Part shown: positions 1-8,700 of the stretch, piece by piece
How the letters are laid out: each line of letters starts with the position of its first letter
Position numbering within the stretch: the first letter of the stretch is position 1
Source of the DNA: Parafrankia elaeagni
Lineage (GTDB): Bacteria; Actinomycetota; Actinomycetes; Frankiales; Frankiaceae
NCBI RefSeq assembly: GCF_000374165.1
Contig: NZ_KB893761.1
Coordinates: 1 to 64,000, forward strand
Direction: 5' to 3'
Length of the DNA: 64,000 nucleotides
Translations under genes and position numbers: made by a program
The notes under the pieces: generated by a model
Databases searched by the model: none
The model's input: the letters and a program-made list of their open reading frames with translations, nothing else
What the model was told of the DNA's origin: nothing

Positions 1-196
1 GGCCGAATCGTTCTTCGCAACCCTGAAAAACGAACGTGTTCACCGCACCGTCTACCCCACCCGCGAACACGCCCGACGCGACATTGCCCGATACATCGAA
101 CTCCGTTACAATACGACACGCCGCCACTCGGCCCTCGACTACCGAACCCCACAGCAAGTCCACGATGAGTACTTGAAAAGACAGTCTGCTGCGTAG
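1..196 (+). pseudogene. IS3-family transposase OrfB, C-terminal end only (cut by window edge)
   Basis: The reading frame is open from base 2 to a TAG at 194-196 and gives 64 residues of the C-terminal catalytic part of an IS3-family (rve/DDE) transposase. The motif AESFFATLKNE holds the last catalytic glutamate, followed by the usual YIELRYNTTRRHSALDYRTP ending. The rest lies to the left of the window, so completeness cannot be judged. The element end follows about 35 bases downstream and interrupts the next gene. Confidence 0.85.
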
Positions 197-210
197 ATCA
201 GCTTAATAAC

Positions 211-235
211 GCCTGTCCGGAATTAACGGGGCACA
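211..235. repeat. Right end of the IS3-family element
   Basis: The short segment after the transposase stop ends in GGGGCACA, which fits the CA-terminated right end of IS3-family elements. The gene on the minus strand runs straight into it and takes its stop codon (223-225) from it. The left end is outside the window, so the inverted repeat cannot be compared; the exact last base is uncertain by 2-4 bases. Confidence 0.5.
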
Positions 236-639
236 CCAAAGTCCTCCAACAGGCCGAAATCGTAGGTCTGCTTCAGGTAAGGATCAGGCTCGCTGCGAGC
301 CAGCCATGCGGTGAGGTCGACCGCCTCCTGTTCGTAGCCAAGGGTGACCTCCAACGTCGATTCCTCGCCCGGAATCAACCAGTTCACGGCTTTCTGCTGC
401 TGCTGCTCGATGCGGCGGATCTCCGCAAGCGCGGACTTCACCTCCGGAACGTCGGTGTGTCGGGCGAACTGGTGACTGAACAGCACCGCCTCGACCTCGA
501 TGCCGTTCATCGCGATCACCCGGCACCGGGTGTACGGGTCGACCGCCGTCTTGTCATACGGCTCGACATTGAGCTCCGACCAGTTCCGTATCTGGTCGCA
601 GAGGGGCACACCCTTCTCTTCGAGCGGATTGAAACTCAC
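223..639 (-). pseudogene. 3'-truncated gene of unknown function, possibly ferritin-like
   Basis: The 138-residue frame starts with GTG at 639 behind a GGGAGG ribosome site. It reads as a well-formed soluble protein until about residue 134 (LLEDFG), where it enters the IS3 end and stops within four codons. The helix EVEAVLFSHQFARHTDVPEV, followed by IRRIEQQQQKAVNWL, has spaced E and H residues as in ferritin-like metal-binding bundles. I recall similar uncharacterised actinobacterial proteins that continue well past this point, so the C-terminal part is missing. The function is not known to me and the ferritin-like idea rests on the helix pattern alone. Confidence 0.5.
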
Positions 640-730
640 GTTGCCTCCCTGGCTGGCCGATCAGGCACCAGGAACCTCCCGGATTCGACCGGCTCTCCTC
701 CGGTCTGTTCGGAGACCGCGGAGGCAAACC

Positions 731-746
731 GGGTCTTCGAAGTTAA
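731..746. repeat. Left terminal inverted repeat of ISL3 element
   Basis: GGGTCTTCGAAGTTAA; exact inverted match of 2269-2284. Confidence 0.9.
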
Positions 747-2209
747 GCGGGGTTGAAACATCCGCGGGCTCGGCGGGTGGTTGCGCAGCGTGTCCGTAGC
801 CGCTGGTTGGTGGGGTTGCGGTATCCGAAGGCGTTGCGGGCGTCGAGCTTGACGACCCGGTTGTGGCCCTCGCTGCCGGCGTTGGTGAGCCCGGTGAGCA
901 GGAATGCCTCGATGCACGGCCACCAGGTGCTGACCGTGGAGGCGAGGCGTTCGAGTTCGGGGATGCCGGCGTCGGCGCACCAGAGGTAGAACCTCGTCAG
1001 CCGGTGGGCGATCATGGTGCGGTCGGGGTGGGTGCCGGCGAGGGCGAGCAGGGCGCGCAGTTCCTCCTTGCCGATCCAGGCAGCGAGGATGGTCTGTCCG
1101 GGTTCGTCGAGGTCGACCAGGGTGTTCCACAGCTTCGTGAGCTGGCGGTCGGTGAGGTTCTCCCGGTTGTGGCCCAGCAGGTTACGGATTTTCCACTCGG
1201 GGTCGCTGTCGCGTCCGCGCCGGCCGCGCAGCAGGGTCGTGACGCGGCGGCGGACCTCTGCGACGACGTTGTTCGCGAGCTGCACGATGTGGAAATGATC
1301 GACGATGAGGGTGGCGAGGGGCAGGTAGCGGCGGACGGCCGCGAGAAACACGGTGCACATGTCGATCACCACGTAGCGGATCCGGTCACGCCAGGTGGCG
1401 GGCTGGCTGGCCAGCCAGTACGCGACGTCGTCGGCGGTGCGGCCCTCGACCTGGCCGAGCACGCCCTGCCCGCCGCCGAGGTCGGCGAATCCGACGTGCC
1501 ACCGGTCGGCCAGCACCCGGGCTCTCGCCGGCTCCCCGCGCGCTGACGCATCCTCGCCGGCGGGGTCCGCGGGCCGCCAGCGCGGCCGGCCGCGGCGTGT
1601 CTCGTCGATCCCGAGCACGTCCACCGGCGGTGGGGCGGTGTCGGTCAACGGCGTGGCCACGTCGCGCACCGCGTCCATGACTGTCGGCCATGACAGCTCC
1701 AGCTGGCGCGCACTGGCCACGACCGTCGCGTAGATCCCATCGACCACCAGCCGCCCGGCCTGCTCGCGCAACCGGGTCGTCAGCCGCGCCCGCGTCGGCA
1801 CTGCAGGCAGTGACTCGGTGAACGACCGTCTGCCGCACCCAGGCTCCTGGCAGTACCACCGGCGCTTGACCCACACCAGTCGCACAGGGGTGGAGCCGCA
1901 GGGCAGGTCACGCGGCCGGGTGGTCACGACGCCCTTGACCCGATGCGCGAACACTCCGCAGTCCGGACATGCCCGCGCCGTCTCGTCCGCGGTCGCAAGC
2001 CATGCCAGCCGTGATCCGTCAGCCTGCCGCTCGACGCGCTGCACCACCAGTCCGTCCAGCTCCAACAGCAACGTCGCCGCACTACTATGATCGTCCAAGC
2101 CCGTAACCCCGTGGCGTCTGGATTGCGTGAGAACAATCAAGATCGCCCGGGTTGCGGGTCTTTTCGTGTCACGACATGCCAGCGTCCCACGCACGGCACA
2201 CAAAGCCAC
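743..2209 (-). CDS. ISL3-family transposase
   Basis: The 488-residue frame encodes a DDE transposase that moves the surrounding element. An N-terminal zinc ribbon (CPDCG at about 81-85, then CQEPGC) is followed by a helix-turn-helix region. The catalytic core follows, with GIDETRRGR, VIDMCTVF and a late NAGSEGHNRVVK that carries the glutamate. DHFHIVQLANNVV is typical of ISL3 proteins. The homologous part begins around residue 48 (LLLELDGLVVQRVE), so the ATG at 2209 may be too far upstream and a start near codon 38 (TTG) is possible. The stop codon lies within the terminal repeat. The gene looks intact and potentially active. Confidence 0.9.
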   Translation of the reverse strand: MALCAVRGTLACRDTKRPATRAILIVLTQSRRHGVTGLDDHSSAATLLLELDGLVVQRVERQADGSRLAWLATADETARACPDCGVFAHRVKGVVTTRPRDLPCGSTPVRLVWVKRRWYCQEPGCGRRSFTESLPAVPTRARLTTRLREQAGRLVVDGIYATVVASARQLELSWPTVMDAVRDVATPLTDTAPPPVDVLGIDETRRGRPRWRPADPAGEDASARGEPARARVLADRWHVGFADLGGGQGVLGQVEGRTADDVAYWLASQPATWRDRIRYVVIDMCTVFLAAVRRYLPLATLIVDHFHIVQLANNVVAEVRRRVTTLLRGRRGRDSDPEWKIRNLLGHNRENLTDRQLTKLWNTLVDLDEPGQTILAAWIGKEELRALLALAGTHPDRTMIAHRLTRFYLWCADAGIPELERLASTVSTWWPCIEAFLLTGLTNAGSEGHNRVVKLDARNAFGYRNPTNQRLRTRCATTRRARGCFNPA

Positions 2210-2268
2210 GACGAGCCAACATCACGCACGGTCACCAGCCCTGGTCGGGCCACCGTGCCCCACCCCGG

Positions 2269-2284
2269 TTAACTTCGAAGACCC
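2269..2284. repeat. Right terminal inverted repeat of ISL3 element
   Basis: TTAACTTCGAAGACCC; exact inverted match of 731-746. Confidence 0.9.
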
Positions 2285-2525
2285 CCATTTCAGCCAACAG
2301 CCGCGCGAAGATCCTCGCGACGGTCGTCTTGCCGGTGCCTGGCGGGCCGGCGAACACCAGATGCTGCGCCTCGAAGGAGACTTTCTGACCACGCTCGGCC
2401 ATCATTCGGTAATAGTTGATCATCGCCAGGATCGATCGAACCTCGAGTTTCACTCCGTCAAGGCCGATCAGTGCGTCCAACTCGTTGTAACTTTTCAGCT
2501 GGTTCAGACCCTGCGGCATGCCCAC
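2285..2525 (-). pseudogene. AAA+ ATPase (CbbX/EccA/SpoVK-like), truncated by the ISL3 element
   Basis: The frame opens with GTG at 2525 and reads about 80 residues of a CbbX/EccA-type AAA+ ATPase: ELDALIGLDGVKLEVRSI, then the Walker A motif AGPPGTGKTTVARIFARLL. After LAEMGVFE it runs into the IS end and stops. Walker B, sensor and arginine-finger regions are all missing, so no ATPase can be made. In intact relatives an N-terminal part precedes this segment, so the fragment may also be incomplete at its 5' side. Confidence 0.75.
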
Positions 2526-3093
2526 CTGCCCGCGGTCCGGGCATGCTGACGACTGTTACCCACCTGCGCCCCCGAGTTTCGTCTTCCGTTCCAGGTGTCC
2601 GCGTGACGGGCTCAGACTAGCCGCGGCCCACCCCGCAGACTCAGGTTTTCGACGACTTTGCGTCGCCCTCGCGCCTCGCCCGATCGACTCACCGTGGTGA
2701 TGGTGCCGCGTGTGGAGAGCCTGCCGACTGGGCAGCCTGTCGGCGACCGCGCAGATGCGGAGAATTGATTCCGGCCCTCAGGGGCGGACGCAAACAAGGT
2801 CGCAACCGGAGATCCTCCTGCCCGTCGTCCTCCCGGTCGGACGGCTACGAACGGGGAGCATACACAGCGATCCGTCGTCGATCGGGACACGGCGACGTGG
2901 ACAGGCCGCCGATCCGCCTCAATGCCGCCTTTTCGCGGGGTTGCTGGCTGGCGAGAAGCGTCTGGACCCTGTCTTGCCGAGTCGCGGGGAAAGGCGCTGG
3001 TGGATGCCCGGGAACAGGAACACAGCTTTTTGTGCCGGGCCTCCGAGCCGACTCAGCGGTTCTGCTATGTCCGATCCGGTCAGATGAGCTTAT
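2526..3093. other. Intergenic region without recognisable gene
   Basis: The 570 bases between the AAA+ fragment and the CHAT remnant contain only short frames without family resemblance or a convincing ribosome site. I see no hairpin terminator or repeat. It is probably decayed sequence upstream of the CATRA locus and should hold the present promoter of that locus. Confidence 0.4.
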
Positions 3094-3465
3094 GTGGATG
3101 ATGTGAGAGTGACCGAACCAATCGTGCTCGATCCGGCTGTGGCGCGTGAGGTGGTGGAGCTGGTCAGGGCGGCCGGTGGTCCGTTCGCCGACACCGGGAT
3201 GATGCACATGCGGTCGGGACCGGTGCTCCTGGACGAGGCCATCCACCTCGCCGCGGCGTTCCAGCCCGCCGGATACCGCCACGTTGTCGGCACGCTCTGG
3301 TCGGTGTCGGACGCCGTGTCAGTCTCGATCGCGGACGCTGTCTACACCGCGGTGGAATCCACCCGCGGCGACGTCGCCCTCGCCGTGCACACTGCTGTGC
3401 GTGCCGCCCGGTCGCGGGGTATCGAGTCGTCATGGTGGGCGGCCTACATCCACAATGGCGGCTGA
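3094..3465 (+). pseudogene. C-terminal remnant of a CHAT-domain protease
   Basis: Residues 45-123 match the last quarter of a CHAT (caspase-like) protease: LLDEAIHLAAAFQPAGYRHV, then VGTLWSVSDAVSVSIAD and a closing SWWAAYIHNG. The same block closes both full TPR-CHAT proteins in this window. The catalytic histidine (ACHG) and cysteine (SAC) blocks are absent, as are all TPR repeats, so it cannot be a protease. The first 44 residues have no CHAT similarity. Its stop lies 2 bases before the CATRA-like start, implying that a full TPR-CHAT gene once headed the same operon. A short retained regulatory piece cannot be excluded. Confidence 0.7.
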
Positions 3466-3467
3466 CG

Positions 3468-5090
3468 ATGGAGGAGTCGGTGCTCCGCGCGGATCTGACC
3501 GGCCGGGAGCTGGTGGTTCATCTGTTCGCCCCGCTGGACGGACCGGACGCGGCCGCCGCGGCCGACCACTTGGCGCAGGTGTGGCGCCGATGCCAGCGTG
3601 GCCTTGGAATAAGCCACGAGGTCATCGGCTTGGGCCTGCCTGCCGCCCTTCCCGATGGGTGGTTCGCGCCGGGGCCCGGGCACCCCGACCACGTGGCGCT
3701 CGCCGCCTGTGCCCGGCGCGGCACCGGGGTTTTTCAGGCAATCCTGCGCAGGCACCATGACGTGGCCAACCTGTCGGTCGTCCTGGCACCGGCTCCGGGC
3801 GCCTCGGACGAGGAGACGTCCTGGACCAGCCTGGACGAGTTGTGGGCCCAGGCAGCCGGCGAGGCAACGGCCGCACAGCCGCCAGCGGCCAGGCCGTCGA
3901 TGACCGAGCCAGCAGTGGCCGAGTCGGCCATGCCTGGGCCGATGGCGGCCGGGCTGCTCGGAGTTGTGCGGATCTATGTCGGTCGGCTGCGCGGCGGGAG
4001 TCCCGCCGCACTCGCGGCGCGATCGGGCACTGCGCAGCTACTCGCGGGCCTACTGCCCTGCGCTGTTGCGAGCAATGTCGATCGCAACCGGGCGTCCATC
4101 CCCTTGAACTCCCCGGCAACGATGTCCGGACCGGCAGTGATGTCTGGACTGGCCATGTGGGAGGCCGACCTCCTCCCGGACGGCCGGTCGCAGCGCCGGA
4201 TCGCGCTGCTGGGCGCTGAGGAGGACGACGCTCGTTTGAGCGCCTGGGCCTGGTCGAGAGGAACCCCGGAGATGCCGCCATTTGCCCGGTATCTCCTGCA
4301 CGCCGCCAAGGTGCGCTACCACCTAAGGGTGTGGGGGGACGGGCGGGCCGTCCGCGGGCTGCGGGACGACGTTGAGGCCCTGACGACCGCGCTGGCTCGA
4401 ACGCTCGACGCAGATCCCGTCGACGACCAGGCGGGAGGGATCCCGGGCCAGCTCGCGCGGCTGCGGGCCGGGCAGGCACATCTGATCAACACCTCGAGCG
4501 CGCTGGAACGGATGCGACGCGCCGTCGACGTCGCCAGATGGAACATGAGCGAAGCTCTAGGCGGTGCCCAGGGCGTCGGGGCCGTCGATGGGTTGTTCCG
4601 TGAAGACGCGCGGCTGGTCGAATGGTTCGTTCAGCAGCTTGTCGACGATCAGGCTCTGCTTGAGGCCTCCACACGGCGCGCCCGCGGCATCACCGATCTT
4701 GCTCGGGAACACGCCCAGGCGCTGACCGAACGGCTTCCCGGCATCGGCCATGACGCCCGGGCCGGCTGGGAGGACTCGACGCACCCGCACTGGGCAGCCG
4801 ATGTCCCCCTGACCTGGGAGGATCGCGAGCTTCTGCAGCGGGAGTTGGCGGCGGTCTTTCCCAGCGAGGCTGCCGCGGCTGCGATGCTTGACCGCGTCGG
4901 ACTCGCTCGCGACCTGCGTCCCACCTTCACGGGCAGCACACCGCGGGATGTCTGGCGCGCAATCGTGATCGACCTGGAGAACGGGCGCGTCGACGCCCCG
5001 CACCGTCGGCTCATCGCCGCCGCCCTCGTCGACTTCCCCTTCAACAGGGTGTTCCTGGATCTCGCCCTCCGAACCAATGCGTCGGCCTAA
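3468..5090 (+). CDS. CATRA-like conflict-system protein with effector-associated-like C-terminal domain
   Basis: A 540-residue soluble protein. An upstream in-frame start at 3432 is less likely because ATG 3468 lies 2 bases after the preceding stop. The N-terminus (ELVVHLFAPLDGPDAAAAAD, later LRRHHDVANLSVVLAPAPG) matches my memory of the family named CATRA, for caspase and TPR repeat associated, found beside TPR-CHAT proteases in multicellular bacteria. The middle (about 240-440) is helical. Residues about 445-535 (ELLQRELAAVFPSEAAAAAM, then PRDVWRAIVIDLENG) look like a small helical effector-associated adaptor domain. Such domains bring effectors to their regulators by homotypic contact. The biochemical role is unknown; a sensor or adaptor controlling the protease is my inference from the neighbourhood. 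Confidence 0.65.
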   Translation: MEESVLRADLTGRELVVHLFAPLDGPDAAAAADHLAQVWRRCQRGLGISHEVIGLGLPAALPDGWFAPGPGHPDHVALAACARRGTGVFQAILRRHHDVANLSVVLAPAPGASDEETSWTSLDELWAQAAGEATAAQPPAARPSMTEPAVAESAMPGPMAAGLLGVVRIYVGRLRGGSPAALAARSGTAQLLAGLLPCAVASNVDRNRASIPLNSPATMSGPAVMSGLAMWEADLLPDGRSQRRIALLGAEEDDARLSAWAWSRGTPEMPPFARYLLHAAKVRYHLRVWGDGRAVRGLRDDVEALTTALARTLDADPVDDQAGGIPGQLARLRAGQAHLINTSSALERMRRAVDVARWNMSEALGGAQGVGAVDGLFREDARLVEWFVQQLVDDQALLEASTRRARGITDLAREHAQALTERLPGIGHDARAGWEDSTHPHWAADVPLTWEDRELLQRELAAVFPSEAAAAAMLDRVGLARDLRPTFTGSTPRDVWRAIVIDLENGRVDAPHRRLIAAALVDFPFNRVFLDLALRTNASA

Positions 5091-5183
5091 ACGGTTTCCG
5101 GCGGGAGCGTGGCGGCCCGGGCATCCATCCCGGTTCGACGGCCTCGGTGGAGCGCGCGATCAGGCCCGGGTAGCCTCAGCACT

Positions 5184-5594
5184 GTGGGGAACGAGATTAC
5201 GCCGGAGAGTGCGTCCGGCAGGCCGGCCGGCGGCGCCGCCCTCGGCCCGCGGCAGCAGCAGTCGATGGTGATCTCGTTACGCTTGGCCGAGTCCTGGGCG
5301 CTGCCGACCCGGCGATGGCAGGAACTTGACAGGGCTCTTGACCGGCTTTCCATCGCGCTCGCGGACGGCGCCGCCGAGGCGATTGACCTTGTCTGGGCAG
5401 ACCTGATCGATCTCGCGCCGAAGCGGGCCACGCCGCTCGGCGACGAACCCGTCCTTCCCGCACCCGAGCCCGTGCGCGAACGGATCAACGAAATGATCCA
5501 CCGCCTTGTTGACGCGCCCGTGACCAGCCGACATCCCGCGGATTCCCCGGCCGGTTCTGTCGAGGATTCGTCATCAGGGATTCGCCGGCCCTGA
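5184..5594 (+). CDS. CATRA-associated small protein
   Basis: A 136-residue protein from a GTG at 5184; longer in-frame starts exist but would add residues without family character. The core SLRLAESWALPTRRWQELDR, LADGAAEAIDLVWADLI and PAPEPVRERINEMIHRL fits the small partner recurrent in CATRA loci. The first 25 and last 30 residues are low-complexity and probably disordered. It lies 93 bases after the CATRA-like gene and 203 bases before the TPR-CHAT gene, all on the same strand. Its role is unknown; a structural or regulatory subunit is inferred. Confidence 0.6.
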   Translation: MGNEITPESASGRPAGGAALGPRQQQSMVISLRLAESWALPTRRWQELDRALDRLSIALADGAAEAIDLVWADLIDLAPKRATPLGDEPVLPAPEPVRERINEMIHRLVDAPVTSRHPADSPAGSVEDSSSGIRRP

Positions 5595-5797
5595 CACGCG
5601 CTGCCGAGCGCGAGGAACGTCGTCCCGGCCCCAACCGTCGGGCTGGAGCACTGGGCTGCCAGCACGGGCGGGAGTGCGCGTCGGCGGCAGGGCTGCCGGG
5701 ACCACGGCGCGGTGGCGGACGAGCGCACGGGGCCCAAACCCCTTTGGCGTAGGCGGTTCGTAGTGGGCTTGCAGGATCGACTTGAGGCGGTGGCGGG

Positions 5798-8700
5798 TTG
5801 ACCCGAGGAGCACGGGAGCGGGGCATCCGGGAGCAGGCGTTGGCCCGACTTCGAGAGCGGCTGGCGCTCTTCTCGATGCACCAGGATCCCGAGGTGATCC
5901 TTGATCCGGCTGCGCTGGTCGACGTCGAGATGCTCACGGACGAGGTGCCAGACCTCGTTGGAGACCTTGAGGTCCTCAGCGCAATCGGCTTGTTGCATTG
6001 GTGCCGCTACCTGACACTCGACGCAGGGCAGGACCGAGCGGATCTCACCCGGGCGCTCGCCCTGCTCGCGCCGCTGTACTGGATCGATCGGGCCAGCCTT
6101 CCTGGCGTGGTACTCGCCTTCTTCGAGGAGCATCAACCCCCGCGTCCGGACAGTCCCGAGAGCATCGCGGATCGCGCGATCAAGCTGCTGGAGCATAGTC
6201 AGACCACAGGCGATTTGGCGTTACTTGATGACGCACTTCCATTGCTTCGGTCGGCTGTAGCGGCGCTGCCGCCAGACAGTCGCTTCCGTACCGCGCATCT
6301 GGCCAACCTGACGACGGCGCTGGCTAACCGGTTCGAGCGGACCGGGGATCTGGCCGATCTCGACGAGGCGACGGCAGTGGGACGCGAAGCTCTGGGGGTA
6401 CTGAACCGAGACGATCCCACCTCGTCAGTCGTGCTTACTAATCTTTGCGCTGTGCTGCTGCAGCGCTTCTCCCAGACTCAAGATCACACCGATCTCGACG
6501 CCTCGATCACCATGAGCCGTGACGCTGCCAGCTGTTCGTCGGACAGCGCGTCGCTCGCGTCGTCGTTGTCGACGCTCAGCGCCGGCCTCCTGCTGCGTTT
6601 CACGCTTCGTGGGGACCTCGCCGATCTGGAGGAGTCCATCGAGTCCGGTTGTGAGGGGACACGCCTCAGCTCGCCCGACGACGGGCACCACTCCGCCCGT
6701 TTGGCGACGCTCGGCAACGCATTCGCCGAGCGTTTCGAACGCCTGGGGGAGACTGGCGATCTCGATGCTGCTGTTGCCGTCTTTCGAGAGTCGGTTTCGG
6801 CAGCTCGGGCGGCCTATCCAGATAGCGTCGGCTTCCTGGCCGGACTCGCGCGAGTACTTACCCTCCGGTTCAGCCGCCTCGGGCGGATGGCCGACATCGA
6901 CCAGGCGGTCGCCCTAGGGCGCAAAGTCGTCGCGACGACTCCACTCGGCCATTCCAAGCGCGCCGTGCGGCTGGCGGCTCTGGGTAATGCTCTCCAAGCC
7001 CGCTTCGTACGGTCGGGAGATCTCGCCGATCTCGACGCCGCGATAGGCGTCGGCTGGGACGCGGCGAAGGACTTGGGGGCTGATCACCAGCACCGCGCCG
7101 CCACCGTGGCCAACCTCGGCATCGCACTGCAGAGCCGCTTCGAACAGACCGGGAGCGGTGCCGATCTCGACGCGGCCATCAGCAACTACGAGCAGGCGGT
7201 CGTGGTGACTCCGCCAGGTCATCCGGACCACGCGGGATACCTCATCGCTCTGGGCCAGAGCCTCCGCCTTCGATTCCAACGAACCGAGAACATCGCCGAC
7301 ATTGACGCCGCTGTCGCAGCCTGCCGGGAAGCTGTCGCTGTCACCCCGCATGACCACCCCGACCGTCTGGCGATGCTGTCGAATCTGAGCGTCGTGGCGC
7401 AGTTCCGCTTCGCCGAGACCGAGGACATGGGGGACATCGACGAAGTGATCGCCGTGGGCACGGAGGTCGTGAGGGCATGCCCTTCTGATCATCCGCTGAT
7501 GTCCCGGTACCAGGCCAATCTTTCAGGGGCCATCAGTGCGCGCGCTTTGCGAAGCGGCGACACTCAGGACTTCGACGCGGCCGTGAAGGCCGGCCGAGCC
7601 GCGATCGGCAGCAGCCCTGCCGACCATCCGGAGCGTGTAAGACACCTCATCAACCTTGGCGAGAGTCTACGTTCCCGAGCCGAGCCTCTTGGCGTCGGCG
7701 GCCGCACCGGGGACACCGACAGCTGGGAAGCGGACCTCCGAGAGGCAATCGAGTGCGGGCGACAGGCGGCTGCTATCGCGAACGCCCCGCCCCGGGAACG
7801 TGTCGTCGCTGCGCGGCTGTGGGCCCGGGCCGCGGCCCAGGCGGGCCGGTGGCGGGAAGCCGCCGAAGGCCTTGACGTGGCAGTGAGCCTCGCAGGTTTG
7901 GTGGCGCCGCGAAGTCTGGACCGCTCCGATCAGGAACATCAGATTGAGGAGCTCGGCCGACTAGGCTCGGACGCGGCCGCCTGCTGCGTGCGTGCGGGCC
8001 AGGTCGACCGGGCAGTCGAGCTTTTCGAGCAGGGAAGGGGAATCCTGCTCGGGCAGGCGCTGGAGAGCCGCACGGACCTGACCGTCCTCACTGAACGCCA
8101 TCCGAACCTCGCTCGGCGATTCATCGCGGCGCGCGACGCACTCGACCAACCGAGCGCCGGTGCTGCGACGCCCATCCTTTCTCCGGCCGACACAGCCTCG
8201 GACTCGATGCACGCCAGGCATCGACGTCCCGACGACAGCGCGCGCACGCAACGGCGACGGGACGCCGCGACCGCATTTACCGGCGTGCTGGCGGACATCC
8301 GAGCAATGCCTGGCTTCGAGAGATTCCTCAGCCCACCGCTGATCCGTGACCTTACCGCGGTGAGCGTCGACGGTCCCGTTGTAGTAGTGACCGTCTCGAC
8401 CTACGGCAGCTACGCGCTGATAGTGACCGGCGGTGGCGTCGACACGCCGATTCCTTTGACGACGCTCACACCCGAAATCGTCACCAGCCAGGTCACTGCC
8501 TTCATCACGGCTCTGGACGAGGGAACGAACTCGCCTGCGGCGGGCGCACCGGCCGAGCGAGTACTCGCCGAGATCCTGGGCTGGCTGTGGGACGAACTCG
8601 CCGGTCCCGTCTTTGCTCGACTCGGCATCACAGGTCCGCCGGCACCCGGCGAGCCATGGCCGCGAGTGTGGTGGTGCCTGTCCGGTCTGCTCTCGTTCCT

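Larger units (their letters stand above)
731..2284 (-). mobile_element. ISL3-family insertion sequence, complete
   Basis: The element is bounded by a perfect 16-bp inverted repeat (GGGTCTTCGAAGTTAA at 731-746 and its complement at 2269-2284), with partial pairing continuing inward. It carries one transposase gene whose stop codon lies inside the left repeat. I see no obvious 8-bp target duplication. The right flank is a truncated AAA+ gene, and the left flank does not hold the rest of it, so sequence was deleted on at least one side. Confidence 0.85.

Noticed and set aside
6300-7660. Regular DNA periodicity that could suggest a repeat array or CRISPR
   Set aside because: The period of about 140 bases encodes diverged TPR-like protein repeats, not identical direct repeats with spacers.
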